Counted from the stretch's first letter, positions 1 through 6,387 are shown. The stretch: 10,619 bases of DNA from Pirellulales bacterium (GCA_030605745.1 JAUWHT010000181.1:1-10619), one strand, 5' to 3'. Program-made: numbers and translations. The notes: generated from the letters alone by a model not told the origin.

Positions 1-481
1 CGAGCACGAGCGAACCGGCGGCCAGCAGGGCGCCCAGCAGGATGGCCGTTGCACCGGCGGCAAATCCGACCGCAAAGACCAGCGTCTCGCGACTGCTGCG
101 GACCGCGCGATGGAAAAGGTAGTAGCAGACGACCGCCGGCAGGGCCATTACCAGTGTGTTCAGCCCCAGCGTGGTCAGTCCGCCGAACGAGAAAAAGACC
201 GCCTGTAACAGCAGTGCGACCAGCACTGCGGGAAACGCCGCCCAGCCCAGGATCAGGCCCAGCAGGCCGCCGAGCACCAGGTGCACCGAGGTGGGGCCCA
301 ACGGCACGTGGATCAGCGAAGCGACGAAGAAGGCCGAACTCAGCACGGCCACCTTCGGCACCCGCTGGTAGTCGATCTTGTACAGTCCGATCGCAGTCCC
401 CACGGCAGTGACCACTGCGCCGGCTGCGAGGATTTCCTTTCCATGAGCCGTGCCGGACAAAATGCCTTCGTAGATGTGCAT
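1..481 (-). CDS. cbiM: CbiM/NikM-type nickel/cobalt ECF transporter membrane subunit (3' end beyond window)
   Basis: Integral membrane substrate-capture subunit of an energy-coupling-factor Ni/Co importer. About 160 residues are visible; the C-terminus lies outside the window. The N-terminus reads MHIYEGILSG, matching the family's M-H-I-x-[ED]-G start, in which the N-terminal Met and His2 take part in metal binding. His58 and His67 lie in the stretch SLIHVPLGPTSVHLVLGG, and an equivalent His is a metal ligand in characterised NikM. Several hydrophobic helices follow, with the family-typical FSFGGLTTLGLNTLVMALPA. The start at 481 is fixed by the conserved N-terminus; the Shine-Dalgarno is weak (AGG about 8 nt upstream). 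It lies 104 nt downstream of nikR on the same strand, so nickel is the likely substrate (inference), although cobalt cannot be excluded. Partner ATPase and T-component genes are presumably further left. Confidence 0.88.
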   Translation of the reverse strand, partial: MHIYEGILSGTAHGKEILAAGAVVTAVGTAIGLYKIDYQRVPKVAVLSSAFFVASLIHVPLGPTSVHLVLGGLLGLILGWAAFPAVLVALLLQAVFFSFGGLTTLGLNTLVMALPAVVCYYLFHRAVRSSRETLVFAVGFAAGATAILLGALLAAGSLVL

Positions 482-515
482 GGTTCAGCCTAGCGCGGTC
501 ATCGGCCGCAACCAA

Positions 516-587
516 AGGGTTCAGGGTTCAGGGTTCAGGATTTTGCTTCCAACCGTATTCGATTACACACAAAAAACCCTGAACCCT
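516..587. repeat. GGGTTCA tandem repeat with an inverted copy between nikR and cbiM
   Basis: At 516-540 the 7-mer gggttca is repeated three times head to tail. At 575-587 AACCCTGAACCCT is the exact reverse complement of 516-528 (and also of 523-535), so the transcript can form a 13-bp stem in two registers. The right arm overlaps the nikR stop codon (586-588). In the direction of nikR transcription a run of six T follows the first arm, not the second, so this is not a classical intrinsic terminator. It fills most of the nikR-cbiM gap and could modulate read-through, or be a dispersed repeat with no role. Confidence 0.7.
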
Positions 588-1005
588 AAGTCCTTACCTG
601 TTCCGCGCTGGCCATGACCAGCTCCCCCTTGTAGATCCCCTTCAGGCCCCTTAGTTGGGACGCGATGTTCTTTAGTCGACGGGCCGGGCCCCGCAGAATG
701 ATCACCTCCAGGCACAGGTCATGGGTCAGATGGGCGTGTAGCGTCGAGACGATCAGGTCGGTGTGGTCGTGCTGTAGCTTCGTCAGCCGGTCGCCGAGTT
801 GGGCCCGGTGATGGTCGTAGACGAGCGTGAGCGTGCCCGCCGCGTCCTGCGATTCCAACTCCCACGCCCGTGTGGTCAGCGTGTCGCGGATCAACTGGCG
901 GACCGCCTCGCTGCGGGTGGCAAACTGTCCTTCAGCACAATAGCGGTCGAACTTCTCCAGCAGATCGTCTTCCAGCGAAACGGAAAATCGAACGATCTCA
1001 GACAT
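586..1005 (-). CDS. nikR: Nickel-responsive transcriptional regulator NikR
   Basis: Ribbon-helix-helix DNA-binding protein that represses or controls nickel genes when loaded with Ni(II). It has 139 residues, normal for the family. Residues 1-45 form the RHH domain (EIVRFSVSLEDDLLEKFDRY, then TRSEAVRQLIRD). Residues 55-135 form the ACT-like metal-binding domain. The four square-planar nickel ligands known in E. coli NikR (His76, His87, His89, Cys95) are all present here as His79, His90, His92 and Cys98 within QHDHTDLIVSTLHAHLTHDLC-like sequence. ATG at 1005 has GGAG 10 nt upstream. It lies between the M28 peptidase gene, which overlaps it by 115 nt in another frame, and cbiM, its likely regulated partner. 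I looked for a GTATGA-N16-TCATAC operator and saw none. Confidence 0.95.
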   Translation of the reverse strand: MSEIVRFSVSLEDDLLEKFDRYCAEGQFATRSEAVRQLIRDTLTTRAWELESQDAAGTLTLVYDHHRAQLGDRLTKLQHDHTDLIVSTLHAHLTHDLCLEVIILRGPARRLKNIASQLRGLKGIYKGELVMASAEQVRT

Positions 1006-2336
1006 CCTAGCTCATCTCCAGTCCGTTTAGCCGCCTGTTTGGCTGGCTGGGCCTCGATGTAGAGTACCAACGTGCGAAGCTGCCCGTCGCGTTCCACGAG
1101 CAATTCTAACGGATCGGGCAGGGTTTTGGCCAGACGGCTGAACTGGTCCTCGTCGGCGAAGTCGCGGCCGGCGATCTGGTAGATGCGGTCGCCGATGCGC
1201 AGGCCGGCACGCGCGGCGGGCGAGCTGGAGACCACGTGGGTGAGAACGATCGTACCCGGCTCCGAGTCGTCCAGCCGCCAGGCAATCCCCAGCCGCAGCG
1301 GCTTGTCGTCAACTGTCACCTTCTGCGTGGCAAGGCGCCGCCGGGTTCTCTCCGTTTCCCGGCCGGCAGCCTGGCGAAAGCAGGGGACCTCGGGGCGATC
1401 GGCCAACTCGTACACCATGCGGAACGCCAGCCGCACCACACGGTTCATTCCCGGGCAGTTTATCAACTCAGCGTCGTCGCGCGGAGTGTGGTAGTCGTTG
1501 TGCGTTCCGGTGTGCAGCATCAGCACCGGGATTTTCTGATTGAAGAAGACGTAGTGATCGGCGTTGGCCTTCAGGGTCCAGGGGAAGTCCAGCGACAGCC
1601 CGACTTCTTCGTTCTGCCGGCTGATCAGCCGTCGCAGCCCGTACCCGCTCCGCGTGCCAAAGAGAATCAAACGATCATCTCGCAACCGGCCGATCATATC
1701 CATATTGACCACGACGGAAACGCGGCTTAAGGTGACAGTTGGATGGGCGATCCAGTATTTCGCTCCCAGCATGCCCTTTTCCTCGGCGTCGAAGGATGCG
1801 AACATGATCGACCGTTTGGGCGGCTCTGGGAGCAGGTCGAACGCTTCGACCAGTTCGATCAGTGCGGAGGCTCCGCTGGCGTTGTCGTCGGCCCCGTTGT
1901 GGATGCAGCCCACCGGTCCGCGGCTGTTGCGCTTTGTGCCGTAGCCGACGTGATCGTAATGCGCGGTGACGATGATCAGTTGCTCTTTCAGCACCGGGTC
2001 GCTGCCTTCGAGCAGTCCCAGGACGTTGCGGCAGTTGGGCTCAAACGGCTGGAAGAATCCGCCGTCGACGCCGGCGCCGTGGAGGTGGCACTGGCCGAAT
2101 TGTCTTCCCAAGTAATCGCCGGCCGTCCGGCCGCCTCGTCTGCCTGCCTCGCGACCCTCCAACTCGTCGTCGGCCAGATACTCGACGTGCTGCCGCAGGT
2201 CGTCGGTGGTTATCGATTCCAGAGCCGCAAGATACGAACGGTGTGTTTCGGCCGCCTGCGAGACGAGCGAGCACAAGCACAAGCAAATCAACACAGCCGG
2301 CAGCAACCGGCCGACGGATCGACGAAAGGTTTGCAT
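891..2336 (-). CDS. Secreted M28-family zinc peptidase with C-terminal PDZ domain
   Basis: Metallo-exopeptidase (aminopeptidase-like) predicted to be exported. From the start chosen (2336, 481 residues) a signal peptide spans about 1-28 (hydrophobic LLPAVLICLCLCSLVSQA). The di-zinc site is complete for M28: AHYDHVG (His126), GADDNASG (Asp150/151), DAEEKG (Glu185/186), NMDMIG (Asp213) and DYHTP (His283). Residues about 345-428 form a PDZ-like domain (AARAGLRIGDRIYQIAGR), often involved in substrate or self regulation. An alternative ATG at 2348 is possible; 2336 is preferred because GAAGGA lies 11 nt upstream. The ORF runs 115 nt into nikR; in another frame a TAG at 1007-1009 sits one base before the nikR ATG, so the last ~40 residues may be non-native. 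The substrate is unknown. Confidence 0.88.
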   Translation of the reverse strand: MQTFRRSVGRLLPAVLICLCLCSLVSQAAETHRSYLAALESITTDDLRQHVEYLADDELEGREAGRRGGRTAGDYLGRQFGQCHLHGAGVDGGFFQPFEPNCRNVLGLLEGSDPVLKEQLIIVTAHYDHVGYGTKRNSRGPVGCIHNGADDNASGASALIELVEAFDLLPEPPKRSIMFASFDAEEKGMLGAKYWIAHPTVTLSRVSVVVNMDMIGRLRDDRLILFGTRSGYGLRRLISRQNEEVGLSLDFPWTLKANADHYVFFNQKIPVLMLHTGTHNDYHTPRDDAELINCPGMNRVVRLAFRMVYELADRPEVPCFRQAAGRETERTRRRLATQKVTVDDKPLRLGIAWRLDDSEPGTIVLTHVVSSSPAARAGLRIGDRIYQIAGRDFADEDQFSRLAKTLPDPLELLVERDGQLRTLVLYIEAQPAKQAAKRTGDELGCLRSFDFPFRWKTICWRSSTAIVLKDSLPPAARRSAS

Positions 2337-2359
2337 CGATGGGCACATCCTTCGGCGCA

Positions 2360-2387
2360 AGTATACTCGACAATAGCCGGGACGCAA
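2360..2387 (-). promoter_or_regulatory. Candidate promoter of the M28 peptidase gene
   Basis: On the minus strand TATACT (plus 2360-2365) is a good -10 box. A weak -35, TTGCGT (plus 2382-2387), lies 16 nt upstream and comes from the repeat unit at 2368-2387. Transcription would begin near 2353, just ahead of the ATG at 2336. Inferred only from the boxes. Confidence 0.35.
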
Positions 2388-2489
2388 TTGCTGGGGTGGC
2401 AGTTAAACTGCCGCCCCAACAGAGCCGACAATAGCCGGGACGCAACGCGTCGCGGGGGATACCCGCGGGACGTTGTCCCCCGGCTATTG
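2368..2489. repeat. Cluster of palindromic intergenic repeat units (REP/MITE-like)
   Basis: The 20-mer cgacaatagccgggacgcaa occurs twice in direct orientation (2368-2387 and 2426-2445). Between them 2393-2404 and 2406-2417 form a 12-bp stem (GGGGTGGCAGTT with AACTGCCGCCCC, one G-T pair). From 2429 the unit pairs with an inverted half ending at 2489 (CAATAGCCGGG with CCCGGCTATTG, 11 bp); inside that lies CGCGGG-GGATA-CCCGCG. The 20-mer gggacgttgtcccccggcta at 2467-2486 recurs exactly at 6287-6306, so this is a dispersed family. It sits between divergent genes and encodes nothing convincing. Confidence 0.85.
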
Positions 2490-2552
2490 CTCTTCGTTGT
2501 TGTGCGATAATCAGCTCGCACAACCGGCACATTCACTACTTTTGATTCCCGT

Positions 2553-2581
2553 TTGACCGGATGTTGACCGTGTCCTACCTT
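2553..2581 (+). promoter_or_regulatory. Candidate promoter of the receiver-domain gene
   Basis: TTGACC (2553-2558) is a five-of-six -35 match. After a 17-nt spacer comes TACCTT (2576-2581), a weak -10. The predicted transcription start falls at or just before the ATG at 2590, which would make the message nearly leaderless and fit the absence of a Shine-Dalgarno. Confidence 0.4.
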
Positions 2582-2589
2582 TGACTACC

Positions 2590-3036
2590 ATGCTTGGCAG
2601 CGTATTGGAAAAACCACAGCCTGCGTCCGCCCAAATGGACGAACAGCCGACGATCCTGATCGTCGACGACGACGAGGTCCTGGCAGACGTGCTCTCGCGC
2701 CGGCTACAGCAGCAGGGCTTCGTCACGCTCACGGCCGACTCGGGCCAGTCGGGGCTGGACACGGCCCGGTGCGAACACCCGGCCCTGATCGTGCTCGACT
2801 TGCGGCTGCCGGACATCGACGGGTTCGCCATCTGCGAGCAATTGGCCGATTCGTCCGATACCTGCGCTATCCCGGTGATTATTCTCAGCGGAATGGAGGA
2901 GCCGGACATCCTTCGCCGCTGTCGGGCGGCCGGTTGCCACTATTTTCTCCGCAAGCCGTACGACCCGAACGCCCTGTTGGTACTGATCCGCCAGGCCATC
3001 CACGAGGCCGAGAGGTGGGACGAAGCGGAGCCGTGA
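2590..3036 (+). CDS. Single-domain response regulator (CheY-like receiver)
   Basis: Cytoplasmic phospho-acceptor protein of a two-component or phosphorelay pathway. With the ATG at 2590 it has 148 residues. The receiver domain runs from about residue 19 to 140: the acidic pocket is in ILIVDDDEV (Asp26-28), the phosphorylated Asp is Asp70 in LIVLDLRLPDIDG, the switch Ser is Ser100 in VIILSG, and the conserved Lys is Lys122 in LRKPYD. There is no output domain, so it would act through protein contacts or as an intermediate. No histidine kinase is adjacent, making it an orphan. The start is uncertain: ATG at 2590 and ATG at 2635 (MDEQPTILIV) both lack a clear Shine-Dalgarno, and the latter would give the shorter classical CheY length. 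Confidence 0.88.
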   Translation: MLGSVLEKPQPASAQMDEQPTILIVDDDEVLADVLSRRLQQQGFVTLTADSGQSGLDTARCEHPALIVLDLRLPDIDGFAICEQLADSSDTCAIPVIILSGMEEPDILRRCRAAGCHYFLRKPYDPNALLVLIRQAIHEAERWDEAEP

Positions 3037-3057
3037 TCTGCGGCTGCGCGCCCCCAC

Positions 3058-3087
3058 TTGCACTGCCCGGGGTGATTCTGCTACACT
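3058..3087 (+). promoter_or_regulatory. Candidate promoter of the small basic protein gene
   Basis: TTGCAC (3058-3063), an 18-nt spacer and TACACT (3082-3087) lie 44 nt before the start codon at 3131. Both boxes are imperfect. It is supported by its position in the only gap ahead of this small gene. Confidence 0.35.
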
Positions 3088-3130
3088 CATTGACTTGACT
3101 GGCATTTTGGGAACCTCGATGGAGTATTGC

Positions 3131-3220
3131 GTGGGAACGAAGAAAAGCGGGAAAGGTCGACGCAAGATCGGCCGCAAGAAACGGCGGATGCGGGCCAAGA
3201 TACGCCACCGCAAGGGTTAG
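3131..3220 (+). CDS. Very small, highly basic protein (possible ribosome-associated AURKAIP1/COX24-like)
   Basis: An ORF of 29 residues starting MGTKKSGKGRRKIGRKKRRM and ending RAKIRHRKG; more than half the residues are Lys or Arg. The GTG start at 3131 is chosen because GGAG (3121-3124) sits 6 nt upstream. An in-frame ATG at 3119 would add four residues (MEYC) and has GGGA about 8 nt before it. The Arg/Lys-rich helix ending in R-H-R-K resembles small ribosome-associated proteins of the AURKAIP1/COX24 (mS38, mycobacterial bS22) type found in several phyla. That assignment is inference from composition and the tail pattern, not from an alignment. It is preceded by a promoter-like sequence and followed by hairpins, so it could be its own transcription unit. 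Confidence 0.6.
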   Translation: MGTKKSGKGRRKIGRKKRRMRAKIRHRKG

Positions 3221-3228
3221 ACCCTCCC

Positions 3229-3299
3229 CTTGGGTCAACCCAGAGTAAGGGAACGTTGTCAACGTTCAAGCCACATGTGTAGCGGGGCCGCTTGCGGCC
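3229..3299. repeat. Row of short hairpins between the small basic gene and the first DUF1080 gene
   Basis: Three consecutive inverted repeats: GGGT-CA-ACCC near 3233-3242, GAACGTT-GTC-AACGTTC (3251-3267, perfect 7 bp) and GGCCGC-TT-GCGGCC (3286-3299, perfect 6 bp). None is followed directly by a T run, so intrinsic termination is possible but not clear. The 115 nt from 3221 to 3335 contain no gene. Confidence 0.5.
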
Positions 3300-3335
3300 T
3301 GCTTTGGGTTTCAACAGCTTTTGGAGATACCAGAC

Positions 3336-3998
3336 ATGAGCGCCCGAACGATGACCACGGTTTTTTTGCTGAGCCTGCTGGTGGGTTCGTACACTGCTGA
3401 GGCCGGCGACGCAGCGGGTTTTGTGCCGCTGTTCGACGGCAAGACACTGGAGGGCTGGAAGCAACTCGGTGGGAAGGCCAAGTATGAAGCCAAAGACGGC
3501 ATGATCGTCGGCACCTCGGTGCCAAATACGTCCAACAGCTTCCTCTGCACCGAAAAAATGTACGGCGACTTCATTCTCGAGTTGGAGTTCAAGGTCGATC
3601 CCGGACTGAACTCCGGAGTACAAATCCGCAGCAACAGTATCAAGGAGTACCGAGACGGTCGCGTGCACGGCTACCAGGTCGAGATCGACCCTTCCGCCCG
3701 GTCGTATACCGCCGGCATCTACGACGAGAGCCGGCGCGGCTGGCTAAACGACCTGAAAGACAACGAGCCGGCACGCAAGGCCTTTAAACAGGGTGCGTGG
3801 AACAAAATCCGAGTGGAGGCCGTGGGCGACTCGATCAAGACGTGGCTTAACGACGTGCCGGCGGCCGACCTGAAAGACTCGATGACCCCCAGCGGCTTTA
3901 TCGGCCTGCAGGTCCACGGGGTCGGCGATAGAAAAGAGCCGCTGCAGGTCCGATGGCGCAACATCCGTATCAAGGACCTCACCAAGCCGAGGTCTTAA
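3336..3998 (+). CDS. Secreted DUF1080 / 3-keto-disaccharide hydrolase-like protein (copy 1)
   Basis: A 220-residue exported protein of the DUF1080 family (PF06439), a concanavalin-like beta-sandwich fold. Some members hydrolyse 3-keto-glycosides; most are uncharacterised. A signal peptide spans about 1-23 (TVFLLSLLVGSYTAEA, cleavage likely after AEA). Family hallmarks are GFVPLFDGKTLEGWK just after it, then LELEFKVDPGLNSGVQIRS, VHGYQVEIDPS, GAWNKIRVEAVGD and FIGLQVHG. It is a single-domain copy of usual length. ATG at 3336 has GGAG 9 nt upstream. A second family member starts 68 nt after its stop, with a nearly identical leader and signal peptide, so the pair probably arose by tandem duplication and may be co-transcribed. 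The substrate cannot be told from sequence. Confidence 0.92.
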   Translation: MSARTMTTVFLLSLLVGSYTAEAGDAAGFVPLFDGKTLEGWKQLGGKAKYEAKDGMIVGTSVPNTSNSFLCTEKMYGDFILELEFKVDPGLNSGVQIRSNSIKEYRDGRVHGYQVEIDPSARSYTAGIYDESRRGWLNDLKDNEPARKAFKQGAWNKIRVEAVGDSIKTWLNDVPAADLKDSMTPSGFIGLQVHGVGDRKEPLQVRWRNIRIKDLTKPRS

Positions 3999-4066
3999 AG
4001 CAGAACGGCTTGGACTGGATCGTTTTTCGTTATCAAACACCACTCAACTTCTTGGAGGTACCAAAC

Positions 4067-4687
4067 ATGAACACCAGAACGATTGCCACGGTTTTTGTCT
4101 TGAGTCTGCTTCCCGGCTGGTATGCCGCCGCGGCGGACGACGCCGATGGCTTCGTGCCGTTGTTCGACGGCAAGACCCTGGCCGGCTGGGACACCATGCC
4201 CGGCGGAAAATGGGAAGTCAAGGACGGCGTGATTATCGGCACCAGCGAAAAAAGCGAACGACGCCACGGGCAGTTGGTCTCCGACAAGCGGTACAAGGAC
4301 TTCACCGTGCGGCTGAAGTTCAAGGCCGTCAAGGGGAACAGCGGGCTGTACTTCCGCGTCGACAAAGTCGACGGCCCGGCTGCTGTCAACGGCTTCCAGG
4401 CCGAGATCAATCCGACCGAAAACATCGGCGGGCTGTACGAGACCGGCGGGCGGGCATGGGTCGTCAAGCCCACGCCCGAACAGGTCAAAAAGTTCTTCAA
4501 GCCCGGCCAGTGGAACTCCATGACCGTCTCTGCGGTGGGCCGCCACATTGTGGTGCACGTCAACGGCACCAAGGCGGCCGAGTTAAAAGACGACCCCGGC
4601 CGGCTCGAAGGCTACATCACGCTGCAACTGCACGGCGGCCAGGACATGCACGTGGCGTTCAAGGACATCGAAATCCGCGTGGAGTGA
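4067..4687 (+). CDS. Secreted DUF1080 / 3-keto-disaccharide hydrolase-like protein (copy 2)
   Basis: A 206-residue paralogue of the preceding gene. The signal peptide (ATVFVLSLLPGWYAAAA, cleavage about residue 22) and the entry motif GFVPLFDGKTLAGWD closely match copy 1. The core is more divergent: FTVRLKFKAVKGNSGLYFRV, NGFQAEINPTENIGGLYETG, GQWNSMTVSAVGRHIVVHVNG and GYITLQLHGG. The insertion with IKEYRDGRVHGYQ in copy 1 is replaced by a shorter VDGPAAVNGFQ. ATG at 4067 is supported by GGAGG 8 nt upstream; the open frame before it is only leader. The N-terminal similarity and body divergence point to different substrates on a common secretion signal (inference). The next gene begins 27 nt after its stop on the same strand. 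Confidence 0.92.
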   Translation: MNTRTIATVFVLSLLPGWYAAAADDADGFVPLFDGKTLAGWDTMPGGKWEVKDGVIIGTSEKSERRHGQLVSDKRYKDFTVRLKFKAVKGNSGLYFRVDKVDGPAAVNGFQAEINPTENIGGLYETGGRAWVVKPTPEQVKKFFKPGQWNSMTVSAVGRHIVVHVNGTKAAELKDDPGRLEGYITLQLHGGQDMHVAFKDIEIRVE

Positions 4688-4714
4688 TGCCGCCCGCAGA
4701 GAAAGGAAGCATGC

Positions 4715-5755
4715 GTGGAAAGCAAGGAACCACCAGTGGACGAAGCCGAGCCAGCGGCGCAGGATGACTCGGTCGCGCAAGAGGCAAACGCCGAATTAGC
4801 TCAACTGGCAGGCGACCATTCGCACCCGCCCGAACGACGACACCTGCTGTTGCCCATCGTCCTGTTCCTGGCCACCTGCCTGTCGACGTTCTGGACCGGC
4901 GCGGTCGATTGGCGGCCGATTCTGCATATAGACAGCTTCGAGCGGGCGGGGCAGATGTTTCTACAAGAGTGGGAGCAAGGGGCTGTTTGCTCGGCTTTCA
5001 CCCGCGCCGGCAATGCGCTGGTGGAAGATTGGAAGCGGGGGCTGATCTACATGGCCGCCGTGATGGGCATCTTGCTCACTCACGAGATGGGCCACTTCCT
5101 GACGGCACTGCGAGAGAAGATTCCCGCCAGCCTGCCATTCTTTATCCCTGTTCCCATCCTGCCATTCGGCACTATGGGAGCAATCATCGGCATACAGGGA
5201 TCGCAAGCCGACCGCCGGCAGACGTTCGACCTGGGCATCGCCGGTCCGTTGGCCGGGCTGGCCGTCGCCGTGCCGGTTACCTGGATCGGAATCTGCCAGC
5301 TCAATCCCGCACCAAATCCGGGCACCGGTATCCCGCTGTACAACCCGTTGATCTTCACGCTTCTGATCGACTATCTGCGTCCCGACTTGCCGGGCAATTC
5401 GGTCCTGTACATGAGCCAGTTCAATCCGCTGCTGATGGCCGGCTGGGTAGGAATGCTGGTGACCGGACTGAACATGCTGCCAATCAGCCAGCTTGACGGC
5501 GGGCACGTGGCCTACGCGCTGTTGGGCCGCCGCGGCCATCTGCTGGCCCGCGGGCTGGTGGTGGTGGCCATCATCTCGATCCTGATTTGGGAAGCCTATA
5601 TGTGGGTGGTGATGCTCGTGCTGGTGATCCTGATGGGCGTCGATCACCCGCCCACCGCCGACGATTGTGCACCGCTGGGCTGGCCCCGCCGCCTGATCGG
5701 CTACGCCTCACTGGCGATCCCCATTCTGTGCTTCCCGCCGATGCGAATCGCATAA
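4715..5755 (+). CDS. Site-2 protease family (M50) membrane metalloprotease
   Basis: Intramembrane zinc protease of 346 residues. The first ~40 residues are acidic and probably cytoplasmic. A membrane helix follows at 44-62, and the catalytic helix at about 112-132 carries HEMGH (123-127), the HExxH zinc motif. The third ligand region is GLNMLPISQLDGGH (Asp261), matching the family's N-x-x-P-x-x-x-L-D-G-G. Several further helices (about 172-192, 240-258, 280-310, 328-340) complete the core. No PDZ domain is visible, which separates it from RseP-type sigma-factor proteases and brings it closer to short plant EGY-like or generic M50 members. The GTG at 4715 is preferred, with AAGGA 7 nt before; an ATG at 4711 is out of frame. 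It may share a transcript with the DUF1080 genes. The substrate is unknown. Confidence 0.9.
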   Translation: MESKEPPVDEAEPAAQDDSVAQEANAELAQLAGDHSHPPERRHLLLPIVLFLATCLSTFWTGAVDWRPILHIDSFERAGQMFLQEWEQGAVCSAFTRAGNALVEDWKRGLIYMAAVMGILLTHEMGHFLTALREKIPASLPFFIPVPILPFGTMGAIIGIQGSQADRRQTFDLGIAGPLAGLAVAVPVTWIGICQLNPAPNPGTGIPLYNPLIFTLLIDYLRPDLPGNSVLYMSQFNPLLMAGWVGMLVTGLNMLPISQLDGGHVAYALLGRRGHLLARGLVVVAIISILIWEAYMWVVMLVLVILMGVDHPPTADDCAPLGWPRRLIGYASLAIPILCFPPMRIA

Positions 5756-6172
5756 TCACTCCCCAATCACCGTCACCACCACTGTCCGCTGCCGGGGGCG
5801 GATGTCGCACTCCAGGTGGAACACCTGTTGCCAGGTGCCCAGCATCAGCCGGCCGTCGCTTATCGGCACAGAAACCGACGGGCCCAGCAGCGTGGCCTGA
5901 AGATGCGAATGCCCGTTGCCGTCGTGCCACGCCTGTTCATGCCCGTATTGACGACTGGGTGGGATTAGTCGGTCGAGCAGTTCAGGCACGTCGCCAACCA
6001 GTCCCGGCTCGAACTCCACCACGCTTACCGCCGCGGTGCTGCCCAAGGCAAATACCTGGACCATGCCGGTCTTGACACCCGACTGCTTGACCACCTCGGC
6101 CAGCTCGCCGGTCAGATCGTGCATGTGGCGATGTCCATTGGTCTGGAGGGTGATTTGTTGTTGGTAAACCAT
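5756..6172 (-). CDS. yjbQ: YjbQ family protein (UPF0047, secondary thiamine-phosphate synthase)
   Basis: A 138-residue cytoplasmic protein of the UPF0047/YjbQ family, which is widespread; E. coli YjbQ has weak thiamine-phosphate synthase activity, while the real role is unsettled. Family motifs seen are VVEFEPG, the block QAWHDGNGHSHLQATLLGPS with its clustered His and Asp, and the C-terminal DGRLMLGTWQQVFHLECD. Length is normal and intact. ATG at 6172 has GGAG 6 nt upstream. Its stop codon (5756-5758) touches the stop codon of the convergent protease gene (5753-5755) with no base between, so no terminator fits outside the coding regions and the two messages must overlap. Confidence 0.93.
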   Translation of the reverse strand: MVYQQQITLQTNGHRHMHDLTGELAEVVKQSGVKTGMVQVFALGSTAAVSVVEFEPGLVGDVPELLDRLIPPSRQYGHEQAWHDGNGHSHLQATLLGPSVSVPISDGRLMLGTWQQVFHLECDIRPRQRTVVVTVIGE

Positions 6173-6230
6173 GCGCAGCTCCGGGGTTCAAGTTGGGAGT
6201 GCACTGAGCACCCCAAACAACAAGGAAAAA

Positions 6231-6306
6231 ATAGCCGGCGGGCAACGCCCGGCGGGAGTACAGCGTATTCGCTCTCCACGGCCCGTGGGACGTTGTCCCC
6301 CGGCTA
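6231..6306. repeat. Second copy of the dispersed palindromic intergenic repeat
   Basis: The ends pair as TAGCCGG (6232-6238) with CCGGCTA (6300-6306); inner stems are CGGGC-AAC-GCCCG and GGGAC-GTT-GTCCC. The last 20 bases, gggacgttgtcccccggcta (6287-6306), are identical to 2467-2486. Like the first cluster it lies between divergent genes (yjbQ and hicB). The remaining sequence of the 290-nt gap is leader and the hicB promoter; I see no other gene there. Confidence 0.8.
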
Positions 6307-6387
6307 GTGACAGAACCTTCATGCGTCATACGTGCTGCGGAAGACCCCGATTGTACCGAAAAAACGGGCGACGGGTAGCCGAGATGG

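Noticed and set aside
49..411. Plus-strand open frame opposite the CbiM gene
   Set aside because: Arg/Pro/Ser-rich composition with no motifs; the minus-strand CbiM reading is unambiguous.
575..588. Intrinsic terminator of nikR
   Set aside because: The T run lies between the two arms instead of after the hairpin, so the arrangement is not that of a standard Rho-independent terminator.
2337..2387. N-terminal extension of the M28 peptidase to 2387
   Set aside because: The extra residues would be translated from the repeat unit and the promoter region; a proper signal peptide begins at 2336.
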